A stretch of DNA of 64,000 nt from contig CM070910.1 of assembly GCA_036417435.1 (NCBI GenBank), positions 74,446,784 to 74,510,783 of the forward strand, given 5' to 3'. Under the pieces are notes generated by a model. It saw only the letters and a program-made list of their open reading frames with translations. It did not search any database and was not told where the DNA came from. Below are positions 10,376-24,192 of this stretch, in pieces; within the stretch, counting starts at the first letter, position 1; every line of letters starts with the position of its first letter. Made by a program: the position numbers and the translations under genes. This stretch comes from Inia geoffrensis (taxonomy: Eukaryota; Chordata; Mammalia; Artiodactyla; Iniidae).

Positions 10376-11259
10376 CCAAGCAAGCCTGCAATGGAAATCC
10401 GCACTACAAGGAAGTCTCACTTCCCACCGATCAAAAGGGCCCTCCGAAAAAAATGTAAAATCCAGAGAGGCAGGACAGGCCATGGAGAACCGGCAGCCTT
10501 GTTATGCTGATGGGCAGGATGTAAATTGCCAACAGCCACTCTGGAGAAGTGGATGGTGTTTCCTGGAACAAAGAAAAAACCAAGCTAGAGAGCCTAGGGC
10601 ACTTCCACTTATGGTGCTATAGATTCGGAAAATTTAAATGAAAAAGACAGAGCCACACCAAAGTTTGGGGCTGCTCTGTGTACGGGAACCTTGACTATGG
10701 TACAACTTCAATAGCCCAGAAAGAGAAAAATGGATATAGAAGTTGTGGTACATCCCTACAATGGAATAGCACTCAACAATGAAATCAATGGCCACAGACC
10801 AGTAGCAGCATAATGAGTGGATTTAGTTACGATGATTCTAAGTGAAATAAGTCACACAGAAAAAGAAACATCATAAGATATCACTAATACCGGGAATGGA
10901 AACACGACTACGCATGAACTGCATTTCAAAACACTGCAGAGTCTCACATTTACAAAAGAAATTTATGCTTGCTTAAGGTCAAAGGAGAGTGGGGAGGCTG
11001 CATAAAACCAGAGATTGACATTAGGACAGATACCATTCCATAAGACAAATATATATTAGACAAGACCTACTCCTCGCTCAACCAAATCGACTCAACACCC
11101 CATATTCCATACCTAGGAATATACCTGACTGTGAAGAAACTTAAAACCCATACATTTATAGGTCTCCATAAGAAAATCACTTGTGTACAGCAGCATACAC
11201 ACAGCAGTGTAAATAAGCTAAATCCCCTTATAAAAATAAATTTGAAAAAGAAAGCACAA
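10376..11259 (+). mobile_element. L1 3'-end fragment in M6
   Basis: The M1-to-M2 subtype switch falls inside this fragment, near the end of the ORF2 relic. Confidence 0.85.
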
Positions 11260-12039
11260 GAACTGTGAAATAGAGAGAAATTCTTAAATAAGTCCTTGAG
11301 GGCTTGCGAGAAATCTTGGATTTACCACCTCTACATCACCAGCTGTGGGAGAGATAAGGCTGGACACTTGGGACTGATACTATTGGTGAGGGAATGCAGA
11401 CCCTCTGAGGTAATGGTGCATGATTCCCATTCCACGGGTCCCAAATCTCCACGTTTAAGGGAGTTATCCTTCAGCTAAAATATGCATGGAAAACCCAGAA
11501 TATGGTCCACGAAGTGATCAGGCAAAATTTCTAAAATTCATCGCCATTTCCCCCCCCTGTTACTCGAGTTCGCCTTTCCAGATGTGATATTAACATTCTC
11601 CCCAACTCGAGAGTCAGTGCCTTTGACCTCTTGCTTGGCACAGTTTGCAATTTCTGTGGAAGATGAGCAGGAATAAGGAGAACCAATGAGCGGCTAACTC
11701 GATGTGTTTGGACGGGCACATTGAACGATGATTTCCCTACAGGAAGAAGAATTCACCAAAGGCTCAGCGTGCCATGCCGGCACGAGATTAGGGCCTGAAG
11801 CAATTATTCGGGTTTGCGGTCAGCTCACAAGAAAGCGAGTTGAGAAAAGGAGATTTTTGGCACTGTAACTCACAATCCTGCGGAGTTCCAAATGACCCCT
11901 ATCATCCAAAAATTTATTGAAGGAAGACTGTGAAGAGGACTTGAACACGACACAGAATTGCAGAAAACAGATATCAGGTGGTAGATAAGAATTGCTCTGA
12001 AATCGTAGGAAAAGAGGCAGCAGTTCGACAGTGATGCAC

Positions 12040-12111
12040 TTGGCCAAAAAGGGCGTATGCGTTTTTTCCTGAATATATTCAGGAAAAAACGCATACGCCC
12101 TTTTTGGCCAA
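12040..12111. repeat. palindrome of M7
   Basis: Perfect 72-bp palindrome. Confidence 0.97.
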
Positions 12112-12995
12112 CCAAGCAAGCCTGCAATGGAAATCCGCACTACAAGGAAGTCTCACTTCTCACCGATCAAAAGGGCCCTCCGAAAAAAATGTAAAATCCA
12201 GAGAGGCAGGACAGGCCATGGAGAACCGGCAGCCTTGTTATGCTGATGGGCGGGATGTAAATTGCCAACAGCCACTCTGGAGAAGTGGATGGTGTTTTCT
12301 GGAACAAAGAAAAAACCAAGCTAGAGAGCCTAGGGCACTTCCAATTATGGTGCTATAGATTCGGAAAATTTAAATGAAAAAGACAGAGCCACACCAAATT
12401 TTGGGGCTGCTCTGTGTACGGGAACCTTGAATATGGTACAATTTCAATAGCCCAGAAAGAGAAAAATGGATATAGAAGTTGTGGTACATCCCTACAATGG
12501 AATATCACTCAACAATGAAATCAATGGCCACAGACCAGTAGCAGCATAATGAGTGGATTTAGTTACGATGATTCTAAGTGAAATAAGTCACACATAAAAA
12601 GAAACATCATAAGATATCACTAATACCGGGAATGGAAACACGACTACGCATGAACTGCATTTCAAAACACAGCAGAGTCTCACATTTACAAAAGAAATTT
12701 ATGCTTGCTTAAGGTCAAAGGAGAGTGGGGAGGCTGCATAAAACCAGAGATTGACATTAGGACAGATACCATTCCATAAGACAAATATATATTAGACAAG
12801 ACCTACTCCTCGCTCAACCAAATCGACTCAACACCCCATATTCCATACCTAGGAATATACCTGACTGTGAAGAAACTTAAAACCCATACATTTATAGGTC
12901 TCCATAAGAAAATCACTTGTGTACAGCAGCATACACACAGCAGTGTAAATAAGCTAAATCCCCTTATAAAAATAAATTTGAAAAAGAAAGCACAA
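12112..12995 (+). mobile_element. L1 3'-end fragment in M7
   Basis: M2/M3 subtype, closest to M3 (CCAAATTTTGG). Private change CCAATTATGG. Confidence 0.85.
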
Positions 12996-13776
12996 GAACT
13001 GTGAAATAGAGAGAAATTCTTAAATAAGTCCTTGAGGGCTTGCGAGAAATCTTGGATTTACCACCTCTACATCACCAGCTGTGGGAGAGATAAGGCTGGA
13101 CACTTGGGACTGATACTATTGGTGAGGGAATGCAGACCCTCTGAGGTAATCGTGCATGATTCCCATTCCACGGGTCCCAAATCTCCACGTTTAAGGGAGT
13201 TATCCTTCAGCTAAAATATGCATGGAAAACCCAGAATATGGTCCACGAAGTGATCAGGCAAAATTTCTAAAATTCATCGCCATTTCCCCCCCCCCGTTAC
13301 TCGAGTTCGCCTTTCCAGATGCGATATTAACATTCTCCCCAATTCGAGAGTCAGTGCCTTTGACCTCTTGCTTGGCACAGTTTGCAATTTCTGTGGAAGA
13401 TGAGCAGGAATAAGGAGAACCAATGAGCGGCTAACTCGATGTGTTTGGACGGGCACATTGAACGATGATTTCCCTACAGGAAGAAGAATTCACCAAAGGC
13501 TCAGCCTGCCATGCCGGCACGAGATTAGGGCCTGAAGCAATTATTCGGGTTTGCGGTCAGCTCACAAGAAAGCGAGTTGAGAAAAGGAGATTTTTGGCAC
13601 TGTAACTCACAATCCTGCGGAGTTCCAAATGACCCCTATCATCCAAAAATTTATTGAAGGAAGACTGTGAAGAGGACTTGAACACGACACAGAATTGCAG
13701 AAAACAGATATCAGGTGGTAGATAAGAATTGCTCTGAAATCGTAGGAAAAGAGGCAGCAGTTCGACAGTGATGCAC

Positions 13777-13848
13777 TTGGCCAAAAAGGGCGTATGCGTT
13801 TTTTCCTGAATATATTCAGGAAAAAACGCATACGCCCTTTTTGGCCAA
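13777..13848. repeat. palindrome of M8
   Basis: Perfect 72-bp palindrome. Confidence 0.97.
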
Positions 13849-14732
13849 CCAAGCAAGCCTGCAATGGAAATCCGCACTACAAGGAAGTCTCACTTCCCAA
13901 CGATCAAAAGGGCCCTCCGAAAAAAATGTAAAATCCAGAGAGGCAGGACAGGCCATGGAGAACCGGCAGCCTTGTTATGCTGATGGGCGGGATGTAAATT
14001 GCCAACAGCCACTCTGGAGAAGTGGATGGTGTTTCCTGGAACAAAGAAAAAACCAAGCTAGAGAGCCTAGGGCACTTCCACTTATGGTGCTATAGATTCG
14101 GAAAATTTAAATGAAAAAGACAGAGCCACACCAAAGTTTGGGGCTGCTCTGTGTACGGGAACCTTGACTATGGTACAATTTCAATAGCCCAGAAAGAGAA
14201 AAATGGATATAGAAGTTGTGGTACATCCCTACAATGGAATATCACTCAACAATGAAATCAATGGCCACAGACCAGTAGCAGCATAATGAGTGGATTTAGT
14301 TACGATGATTCTAAGTGAAATAAGTCACACAGAAAAAGAAACATCATAAGATATCACTAATACCGGGAATGGAAACACGACTACGCATGAACTGCATTTC
14401 AAAACACAACAGAGTCTCACATTTACAAAAGAAATTTATGCTTGCTTAAGGTCAAAGGAGAGTGGGGAGGCTGCATAAAACCAGAGATTGACATTAGGAC
14501 AGATACCATTCCATAAGACAAATATATATTAGACAAGACCTACTCCTCGCTCAACCAAATCGACTCAACACCCCATATTCCATACCTAGGAATATACCTG
14601 ACTGTGAAGAAACTTAAAACCCATACATTGATAGGTCTCCATAAGAAAATCACTTGTGTACAGCAGCATACACACAGCAGTGTAAATAAGCTAAATCCCC
14701 TTATAAAAATAAATTTGAAAAAGAAAGCACAA
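13849..14732 (+). mobile_element. L1 3'-end fragment in M8
   Basis: ACAATTTC and AATATCAC, with private changes CTTCCCAACG and ACATTGATAGG. Confidence 0.85.
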
Positions 14733-15513
14733 GAACTGTGAAATAGAGAGAAATTCTTAAATAAGTCCTTGAGGGCTTGCGAGAAATCTTGGATTTACCA
14801 CCTCTACATCACCAGCTGTGGGAGAGATAAGGCTGGACACTTGGGACTGATACTATTGGTGAGGGAATGCAGACCCTCTGAGGTAATGGTGCATGATTCC
14901 CATTCCACGGGTCCCAAATCTCCACGTTTAAGGGAGTTATCCTTCAGCTAAAATATGCATGGAAAACCCAGAATATGGTCCACGAAGTGATCAGGCAAAA
15001 TTTCTAAAATTCATCGCCATTTCCCCCCCCCTGTTACTCGAGTTCGCCTTTCCAGATGCGATATTAACATTCTCCCCAATTCGAGAGTCAGTGCCTTTGA
15101 CCTCTTGCTTGGCACAGTTTGCAATTTCTGTGGAAGATGAGCAGGAATAAGGAGAACCAATGAGCGGCTAACTCGATGTGTTTGGACGGGCACATTGAAC
15201 GATGATTTCCCTACAGGAAGAAGAATTCACCAAAGGCTCAGCGTGCCATGCCGGCACGAGATTAGGGCCTGAAGCAATTATTCGGGTTTGCGGTCAGCTC
15301 ACAAGAAAGCGAGTTGAGAAAAGGAGATTTTTGGCACTGTAACTCACAATCCTGCGGAGTTCCAAATGACCCCTATCATCCAAAAATTTATTGAAGGAAG
15401 ACTGTGAAGAGGACTTGAACACGACACAGAATTGCAGAAAACAGATATCAGGTGGTAGATAAGAATTGCTCTGAAATCGTAGGAAAAGAGGCAGCAGTTC
15501 GACAGTGATGCAC

Positions 15514-15585
15514 TTGGCCAAAAAGGGCGTATGCGTTTTTTCCTGAATATATTCAGGAAAAAACGCATACGCCCTTTTTGGCCAA
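15514..15585. repeat. palindrome of M9
   Basis: Perfect 72-bp palindrome. Confidence 0.97.
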
Positions 15586-16469
15586 CCAAGCAAGCCTGCA
15601 ATGGAAATCCGCACTACAAGGAAGTCTCACTTCCCACCGATCAAAAGGGACCTCCGAAAAAAATGTAAAATCCAGAGAGGCAGGACAGGCCATGGAGAAC
15701 CGACAGCCTTGTTATGCTGATGGGCGGGATGTAAATTGCCAACAGCCACTCTGGAGAAGTGGATGGTGTTTCCTGGAACAAAGAAAAAACCAAGCTAGAG
15801 AGCCTAGGGCACTTCCACTTATGGTGCTATAGATTCGGAAAATTTAAATGAAAAAGACAAAGCCACACCAAAGTTTGGGGCTGCTCTGTGTACGGGAACC
15901 TTGACTATGGTACAATTTCAATAGCCCAGAAAGAGAAAAATGGATATAGAAGTTGTGGTACATCCCTACAATGGAATAGCACTCAACAATGAAATCAATG
16001 GCCACAGACCAGTAGCAGCATAATGAGTGGATTTAGTTACGATGATTCTAAGTGAAATAAGTCACACAGAAAAAGAAACATCATAAGATATCACTAATAC
16101 CGGGAATGGAAACACGACTACGCATGAACTGCATTTCAAAACACAGCAGAGTCTCACATTTACAAAAGAAATTTATGCTTGCTTAAGGTCAAAGGAGAGT
16201 GGGGAGGCTGCATAAAACCAGAGATTGACATTAGGACAGATACCATTCCATAAGACAAATATATATTAGACAAGACCTACTCCTCGCTCAACCAAATCGA
16301 CTCAACACCCCATATTCCATACCTAGGAATATACCTGACTGTGAAGAAACTTAAAACCCATACATTTATAGGTCTCCATAAGAAAATCACTTGTGTACAG
16401 CAGCATACACACAGCAGTGTAAATAAGCTAAATCCCCTTATAAAAATAAATTTGAAAAAGAAAGCACAA
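15586..16469 (+). mobile_element. L1 3'-end fragment in M9
   Basis: First copy with GACAAAGCC. Private change GGGACCTCC. Confidence 0.85.
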
Positions 16470-17249
16470 GAACTGTGAAATAGAGAGAAATTCTTAAATA
16501 AGTCCTTGAGGGCTTGCGAGAAATCTTGGATTTACCACCTCTACATCACCAGCTGTGGGAGAGATAAGGCTGGACACTTGGGACTGATACTATTGGTGAG
16601 GGAATGCAGACCCTCTGAGGTAATGGTGCATGATTCCCATTCCACGGGTCCCAAATCTCCACGTTTAAGGGAGTTATCCTTCAGCTAAAATATGCATGGA
16701 AAACCCAGAATATGGTCCACGAAGTGATCAGGCAAAATTTCTAAAATTCATCGCCATTTCCCCCCCCTGTTACTCGAGTTCGCCTTTCCAGATGCGATAT
16801 TAACATTCTCCCCAACTCGAGAGTCAGTGCCTTTGACCTCTTGCTTGGCACAGTTTGCAATTTCTGTGGAAGATGAGCAGGAATAAGGAGAACCAATGAG
16901 CGGCTAACTCGATGTGTTTGGACGGGCACATTGAACGATGATTTCCCTACAGGAAGAAGAATTCACCAAAGGCTCAGCGTGCCATGCCGGCACGAGATTA
17001 GGGCCTGAAGCAATTATTCGGGTTTGCGGTCAGCTCACAAGAAAGCGAGTTGAGAAAAGGAGATTTTTGGCACTGTAACTCACAATCCTGCGGAGTTCCA
17101 AATGACCCCTATCATCCAAAAATTTATTGAAGGAAGACTGTGAAGAGGACTTGAACACGACACAGAATTGCAGAAAACAGATATCAGGTGGTAGATAAGA
17201 ATTGCTCTGAAATCGTAGGAAAAGAGGCAGCAGTTCGACAGTGATGCAC

Positions 17250-17320
17250 TTGGCCAAAAAGGGCGTATGCGTTTTTCCTGAATATATTCAGGAAAAAACG
17301 CATACGCCCTTTTTGGCCAA
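17250..17320. repeat. palindrome of M10 (1-bp deletion)
   Basis: 71 bp: the left arm has five T where the right arm has six A. Confidence 0.97.
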
Positions 17321-18204
17321 CCAAGCAAGCCTGCAATGGAAATCCGCACTACAAGGAAGTCTCACTTCCCACCGATCAAAAGGGCCCTCCGAAAAAAATG
17401 TAAAATCCAGAGAGGCAGGACAGGCCATGGAGAACCGGCAGCCTTGTTATGCTGATGGGCGGGATGTAAATTGCCAACAGCCACTCTGGAGAAGTGGATT
17501 GTGTTTCCTGGAACAAATAAAAAAACAAGCTAGAGAGCCTAGGGCACTTCCACTTATGGTGCTATAGATTCGGAAAATTTAAATGAAAAAGACAAAGCCA
17601 CACCAAAGTTTGGGGCTGCTCTGTGTACGGGAACCTTGACTATGGTACAACTTCAATAGCCCAGAAAGAGAAAAATGGATATAGAAGTTGTGGTACATCC
17701 CTACAATGGAATAGCACTCAACAATGAAATCAATGGCCACAGACCAGTAGCAGCATAATGAGTGGATTTAGTTACGATGATTCTAAGTGAAATAAGTCAC
17801 ACAGAAAAAGAAACATCATAAGATATCACTAATACCGGGAATGGAAACACGACTACGCATGAACTGCATTTCAAAACACAGCAGAGTCTCACATTTACAA
17901 AAGAAATTTATGCTTGCTTATGGTCAAAGGAGAGTGGGGAGGCTGCATAAAACCAGAGATTGACATTAGGACAGATACCATTCCATAAGACAAATATATA
18001 TTAGACAAGACCTACTCCTCGCTCAACCAAATCGACTCAACACCCCATATTCCATACCTAGGAATATATCTGACTGTGAAGAAACTTAAAACCCATACAT
18101 TTATAGGTCTCCATAAGAAAATCACTTGTGTACAGCAGCATACACACAGCAGTGTAAATAAGCTCAATCTCCTTATAAAAATAAATTTGAAAAAGAAAGC
18201 ACAA
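17321..18204 (+). mobile_element. L1 3'-end fragment in M10
   Basis: GATTGTG, GCTTATGGTC and AATATATCTG as in M26. Private changes CAAATAAAAAAAC and GCTCAATCTCC. Confidence 0.85.
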
Positions 18205-18984
18205 GAACTGTGAAATAGAGAGAAATTCTTAAATAAGTCCTTGAGGGCTTGCGAGAAATCTTGGATTTACCACCTCTACATCACCAGCTGTGGGAGAGAT
18301 AAGGCTGGACACTTGGGACTGATACTATTGGTGAGGGAATGCAGACCCTCTGAGGTAATGGTGCATGATTCCCATTCCACGGGTCCCAAATCTCCACGTT
18401 TAAGGGAGTTATCCTTCAGCTAAAATATGCATGGAAAACCCAGAATATGGTCCACGAAGTGATCAGGCAAAATTTCTAAAATTCATCGCCATTTCCCCCC
18501 CCTGTTACTCGAGTTCGCCTTTCCAGATGCGATATTAACATTCTCCCCAACTCGAGAGTCAGTGCCTTTGACCTCTTGCTTGGCACAGTTTGCAATTTCT
18601 GTGGAAGATGAGCAGGAATAAGGAGAACCAATGAGCGGCTAACTCGATGTGTTTGGACGGGCACATTGAACGATGATTTCCCTACAGGAAGAAGAATTCA
18701 CCAAAGGCTCAGCGTGCCATGCCGGCACGAGATTAGGGCCTGAAGCAATTATTCGGGTTTGCGGTCAGCTCACAAGAAAGCGAGTTGAGAAAAGGAGATT
18801 TTTGGCACTGTAACTCACAATCCTGCGGAGTTCCAAATGACCCCTATCATCCAAAAATTTATTGAAGGAAGACTGTGAAGAGGACTTGAACACGACACAG
18901 AATTGCAGAAAACAGATATCAGGTGGTAGATAAGAATTGCTCTGAAATCGTAGGAAAAGAGGCAGCAGTTCGACAGTGATGCAC

Positions 18985-19056
18985 TTGGCCAAAAAGGGCG
19001 TATGCGTTTTTTCCTGAATATATTCAGGAAAAAACGCATACGCCCTTTTTGGCCAA
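18985..19056. repeat. palindrome of M11
   Basis: Perfect 72-bp palindrome. Confidence 0.97.
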
Positions 19057-19940
19057 CCAAGCAAGCCTGCAATGGAAATCCGCACTACAAGGAAGTCTCA
19101 CTTCCCACCGATCAAAAGGGCCCTCCGAAAAAAATGTAAAATCCAGAGAGGCAGGACAGGCCATGGAGAACCGGCAGCCTTGTTATGCTGATGGGCGGGA
19201 TGTAAATTGCCAACAGCCACTCTGGAGAAGTGGATTGTGTTTCCTGGAACAAAGAAAAAAACAAGCTAGAGAGCCTAGGGCACTTCCACTTATGGTGCTA
19301 TAGATTCGGAAAATTTAAATGAAAAAGACAAAGCCACACCAAAGTTTGGGGCTGCTCTGTGTACGGGAACCTTGACTATGGTACAACTTCAATAGCCCAG
19401 AAAGAGAAAAATGGATATAGAAGTTGTGGTACATCCCTACAATGGAATAGCACTCAACAATGAAATCAATGGCCACAGACCAGTAGCAGCATAATGAGTG
19501 GATTTAGTTACGATGATTCTAAGTGAAATAAGTCACACAGAAAAAGAAACATCATAAGATATCACTAATACCGGGAATGGAAACACGACTACGCATAAAC
19601 TGCATTTCAAAACACAGCAGAGTCTCACATTTACAAAAGAAATTTATGCTTGCTTAAGGTCAAAGGAGAGTGGGGAGGCTGCATAAAACCAGAGATTGAC
19701 ATTAGGACAGATACCATTCCATAAGACAAATATATATTAGACAAGACCTACTCCTCGCTCAACCAAATCGACTCAACACCCCATATTCCATACCTAGGAA
19801 TATGCCTGACTGTGAAGAAACTTAAAACCCATACATTTATAGGTCTCCATAAGAAAATCACTTGTGTACAGCAGCATACACACAGCAGTGTAAATAAGCT
19901 AAATCCCCTTATAAAAATAAATTTGAAAAAGAAAGCACAA
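19057..19940 (+). mobile_element. L1 3'-end fragment in M11
   Basis: GATTGTG, CGCATAAACT and AATATGCCTG; this subtype recurs in M13, M16, M19, M21 and M23. Confidence 0.85.
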
Positions 19941-20720
19941 GAACTGTGAAATAGAGAGAAATTCTTAAATAAGTCCTTGAGGGCTTGCGAGAAATCTTGG
20001 ATTTACCACCTCTACATCACCAGCTGTGGGAGAGATAAGGCTGGACACTTGGGACTGATACTATTGGTGAGGGAATGCAGACCCTCTGAGGTAATGGTGC
20101 ATGATTCCCATTCCACGGGTCCCAAATCTCCACGTTTAAGGGAGTTATCCTTCAGCTAAAATATGCATGGAAAACCCAGAATATGGTCCACGAAGTGATC
20201 AGGCAAAATTTCTAAAATTCATCGCCATTTCACCCCCCTGTTACTCGAGTTCGCCTTTCCAGATGCGATATTAACATTCTCCCCAATTCGAGAGTCAGTG
20301 CCTTTGACCTCTTGCTTGGCACAGTTTGCAATTTCTGTGGAAGATGAGCAGGAATAAGGAGAACGAATGAGCGGCTAACTCGATGTGTTTGGACGGGCAC
20401 ATTGAACGATGATTTCCCTACAGGAAGAAGAATTCACCAAAGGCTCAGCGTGCCATGCCGGCACGAGATTAGGGCCTGAAGCAATTATTCGGGTTTGCGG
20501 TCAGCTCACAAGAAAGCGAGTTGAGAAAAGGAGATTTTTGGCACTGTAACTCACAATCCTGCGGAGTTCCAAATGACCCCTATCATCCAAAAATTTATTG
20601 AAGGCAGACTGTGAAGAGGACTTGAACACGACACAGAATTGCAGAAAACAGATATCAGGTGGTAGATAAGAATTGCTCTGAAATCGTAGGAAAAGAGGCA
20701 GCAGTTCGACAGTGATGCAC

Positions 20721-20792
20721 TTGGCCAAAAAGGGCGTATGCGTTTTTTCCTGAATATATTCAGGAAAAAACGCATACGCCCTTTTTGGCCAA
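20721..20792. repeat. palindrome of M12
   Basis: Perfect 72-bp palindrome. Confidence 0.97.
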
Positions 20793-21676
20793 CCAAGCAA
20801 GCCTGCAATGGAAATCCGCACTACAAGGAAGTCTCACTTCCCACCGATCAAAAGGGCCCTCCGAAAAAAATGTAAAATCCAGAGAGTCAGGACAGGCCAT
20901 GGAAAACCGGCAGCCTTGTTATGCTGAAGGGCGGGATGTAAATTGCCAACAGCCACTCTGGAGAAGTGGATGGTGTTTCCTGGAACAAAGAAAAAACCAA
21001 GCTAGAGAGCCTAGGGCACTTCCACTTATGGTGCTATAGATTCGGAAAATTTAAATGAAAAAGACAGAGCCACACCAAAGTTTGGGGCTGCTCTGTGTAC
21101 GGGAACCTTGACTATGGTACAACTTCAATAGCCCAGAGAGAGAAAAATGGATATAGAAGTTGTGGTACATCCCTACAATGGAATAGCACTCAACAATGAA
21201 ATCAATGGCCACAGACCAGTAGCAGCATAATGAGTGGATTTAGTTACGATGATTCTAAGTGAAATAAGTCACACAGAAAAAGAAACATTATAAGATATCA
21301 CTAATACCGGGAATGGAAACACGACTACGCATGAACTGCATTTCAAAACACAGCAGAGTCTCACATTTACAAAAGAAATTTATGCTTGCTTAAGGTCAAA
21401 GGAGAGTGGGGAGGCTGCATAAAACCAGAGATGGACATTAGGACAGATACCATTCCATAAGACAAATATATATTAGACAAGACCTACTCCTCGCTCAACC
21501 AAATCGACTCAACACCCCATATTCCATACCTAGGAATATACCTGACTGTGAAGAAACTTAAAACCCATACATTTATAGGTCTCCATAAGAAAATCACTTG
21601 TGTACAGCAGCATACACACAGCAGTGTAAATAAGCTAAATCCCCTTATAAAAATAAATTTGAAAAAGAAAGCACAA
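20793..21676 (+). mobile_element. L1 3'-end fragment in M12
   Basis: ACATTATAAG (21285) and GAGATGGAC link it to M15 and M20; AGAGAGTCAGG to M20 and M25. Private change GCTGAAGGG. Confidence 0.85.
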
Positions 21677-22456
21677 GAACTGTGAAATAGAGAGAAATTC
21701 TTAAATAAGTCCTTGAGGGCTTGCGAGAAATCTTGGATTTACCACCTCTACATCACCAGCTGTGGGAGAGATAAGGCTGGACACTTGGGACTGATACTAT
21801 TGGTGAGGGAATGCAGACCCTCTGAGGTAATGGTGCATGATTCCAATTCCACGGGTCCCAAATCTCCACGTTTAAGGGAGTTATCCTTCAGCTAAAATAT
21901 GCATGGAAAACCCAGAATATGGTCCACGAAGTGATCAGGCAAAATTTCTAAAATTCATCGCCATTTCACCCCCCTGTTACTCGAGTTCGCCTTTCCAGAT
22001 GCGATATTAACATTCTCCCCAACTCGAGAGTCAGTGCCTTTGACCTCTTGCTTGGCACAGTTTGCAATTTCTGTGGAAGATGAGCAGGAATAAGGAGAAC
22101 CAATGAGCGGCTAACTCGATGTGTTTGGACGGGCACATTGAACGATGATTTCCCTACAGGAAGAAGAATTCACCACAGGCTCAGCGTGCCATGCCGGCAC
22201 GAGATTAGGGCCTGAAGCAATTATTCGGGTTTGCGGTCAGCTCAAAAGAAAGCGAGTTGAGAAAAGGAGATTTTTGGCACTGTAACTCACAATCCTGCGG
22301 AGTTCCAAATGACCCCTATCATCCAAAAATTTATTGAAGGAAGACTGTGAAGAGGACTTGAACACGACACAGAATTGCAGAAAACAGATATCAGGTGGTA
22401 GATAAGAATTGCTCTGAAATCGTAGGAAAAGAGGCAGCAGTTCGACAGTGATGCAC

Positions 22457-22528
22457 TTGGCCAAAAAGGGCGTATGCGTTTTTTCCTGAATATATTCAGG
22501 AAAAAACGCATACGCCCTTTTTGGCCAA
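22457..22528. repeat. palindrome of M13
   Basis: Perfect 72-bp palindrome. Confidence 0.97.
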
Positions 22529-23412
22529 CCAAGCAAGCCTGCAATGGAAATCCGCACTACAAGGAAGTCTCACTTCCCACCGATCAAAAGGGCCCTCCGA
22601 AAAAAATGTAAAATCCAGAGAGGCAGGACAGGCCATGGAGAACCGGCAGCCTTGTTATGCTGATGGGCGGGATGTAAATTGCCAACAGCCACTCTGGAGA
22701 AGTGGATTGTGTTTCCTGGAACAAAGAAAAAAACAAGCTAGAGAGCCTAGGGCACTTCCACTTATGGTGCTATAGATTCGGAAAATTTAAATGAAAAAGA
22801 CAAAGCCACACCAAAGTTTGGGGCTGCTCTGTGTACGGGAACCTTGACTATGGTACAACTTCAATAGCCCAGAAAGAGAAAAATGGATATAGAAGTTGTG
22901 GTACATCCCTACAATGGAATAGCACTCAACAATGAAATCAATGGCCACAGACCAGTAGCAGCATAATGAGTGGATTTAGTTACGATGATTCTAAGTGAAA
23001 TAAGTCACACAGAAAAAGAAACATCATAAGATATCACTAATACCGGGAATGGAAACACGACTACGCATAAACTGCATTTCAAAACACAGCAGAGTCTCAC
23101 ATTTACAAAAGAAATTTATGCTTGCTTAAGGTCAAAGGAGAGTGGGGAGGCTGCATAAAACCATAGATTGACATTAGGACAGATACCATTCCATAAGACA
23201 AATATATATTAGACAAGACCTACTCCTCGCTCAACCAAATCGACTCAACACCCCATATTCCATACCTAGGAATATGCCTGACTGTGAAGAAACTTAAAAC
23301 CCATACATTTATAGGTCTCCATAAGAAAATCACTTGTGTACAGCAGCATACACACAGCAGTGTAAATAAGCTAAATCCCCTTATAAAAATAAATTTGAAA
23401 AAGAAAGCACAA
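22529..23412 (+). mobile_element. L1 3'-end fragment in M13
   Basis: M11 subtype plus ACCATAGATTG, which separates M13, M16, M21 and M23 from M11 and M19. Confidence 0.85.
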
Positions 23413-24192
23413 GAACTGTGAAATAGAGAGAAATTCTTAAATAAGTCCTTGAGGGCTTGCGAGAAATCTTGGATTTACCACCTCTACATCACCAGCTGTG
23501 GGAGAGATAAGGCTGGACACTTGGGACTGATACTATTGGTGAGGGAATGCAGACCCTCTGAGGTAATGGTGCATGATTCCCATTCCACGGGTCCCAAATC
23601 TCCACGTTTAAGGGAGTTATCCTTCAGCTAAAATATGCATGGAAAACCCAGAATATGGTCCACGAAGTGATCAGGCAAAATTTCTAAAATTCATCGCCAT
23701 TTCACCCCCCTGTTACTCGAGTTCGCCTTTCCAGATGCGATATTAACATTCTCCCCAATTCGAGAGTCAGTGCCTTTGACCTCTTGCTTGGCACAGTTTG
23801 CAATTTCTGTGGAAGATGAGCAGGAATAAGGAGAACCAATGAGCGGCTAACTCGATGTGTTTGGACGGGCACATTGAACGATGATTTCCCTACAGGAAGA
23901 AGAATTCACCAAAGGCTCAGCGTGCCATGCCGGCACGAGATTAGGGCCTGAAGCAATTATTCGGGTTTGCGGTCAGCTCACAAGAAAGCGAGTTGAGAAA
24001 AGGAGATTTTTGGCACTGTAACTCACAATCCTGCGGAGTTCCAAATGACCCCTATCATCCAAAAATTTATTGAAGGAAGACTGTGAAGAGGACTTGAACA
24101 CGACACAGAATTGCAGAAAACAGATATCAGGTGGTAGATAAGAATTGCTCTGAAATCGTAGGAAAAGAGGCAGCAGTTCGACAGTGATGCAC

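Larger units (their letters stand above)
10304..12039 (+). repeat. satellite monomer M6 (M1/M2 recombinant)
   Basis: 1,736 bp. Its front matches M1 (GGGCAGGATG, AATAGCAC, CACAGAAAA). From 10932 it matches M2 (CACTGCAG, then GATGTGAT and CAACTCG). The switch lies between about 10860 and 10932. Confidence 0.95.
12040..13776 (+). repeat. satellite monomer M7
   Basis: 1,737 bp. The C-tract has 10 C and has lost the following T. Private changes are GTAATCGTGC and CAGCCTGCC. Confidence 0.96.
13777..15513 (+). repeat. satellite monomer M8
   Basis: 1,737 bp because of 9 C. Otherwise close to the majority form. Confidence 0.96.
15514..17249 (+). repeat. satellite monomer M9
   Basis: 1,736 bp, majority-like, with CAACTCG in the non-L1 part. 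Confidence 0.96.
17250..18984 (+). repeat. satellite monomer M10
   Basis: 1,735 bp; the missing base is in the palindrome. Its rare L1 variants match M26, sixteen units downstream. Confidence 0.96.
18985..20720 (+). repeat. satellite monomer M11
   Basis: 1,736 bp. First copy with the interrupted C-tract (TTCA then 6 C). AAGGCAGACTG (20601) recurs only in M19. Private change GAACGAATG. Confidence 0.96.
20721..22456 (+). repeat. satellite monomer M12 (trimer A, unit 1)
   Basis: 1,736 bp. CCAATTCC and GCTCAAAAG are shared with M15 and M20. Private change ACCACAGG. Confidence 0.96.
22457..24192 (+). repeat. satellite monomer M13 (trimer A, unit 2)
   Basis: 1,736 bp, with TTCA then 6 C. Partner of M16 and close to M21. 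Confidence 0.96.
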
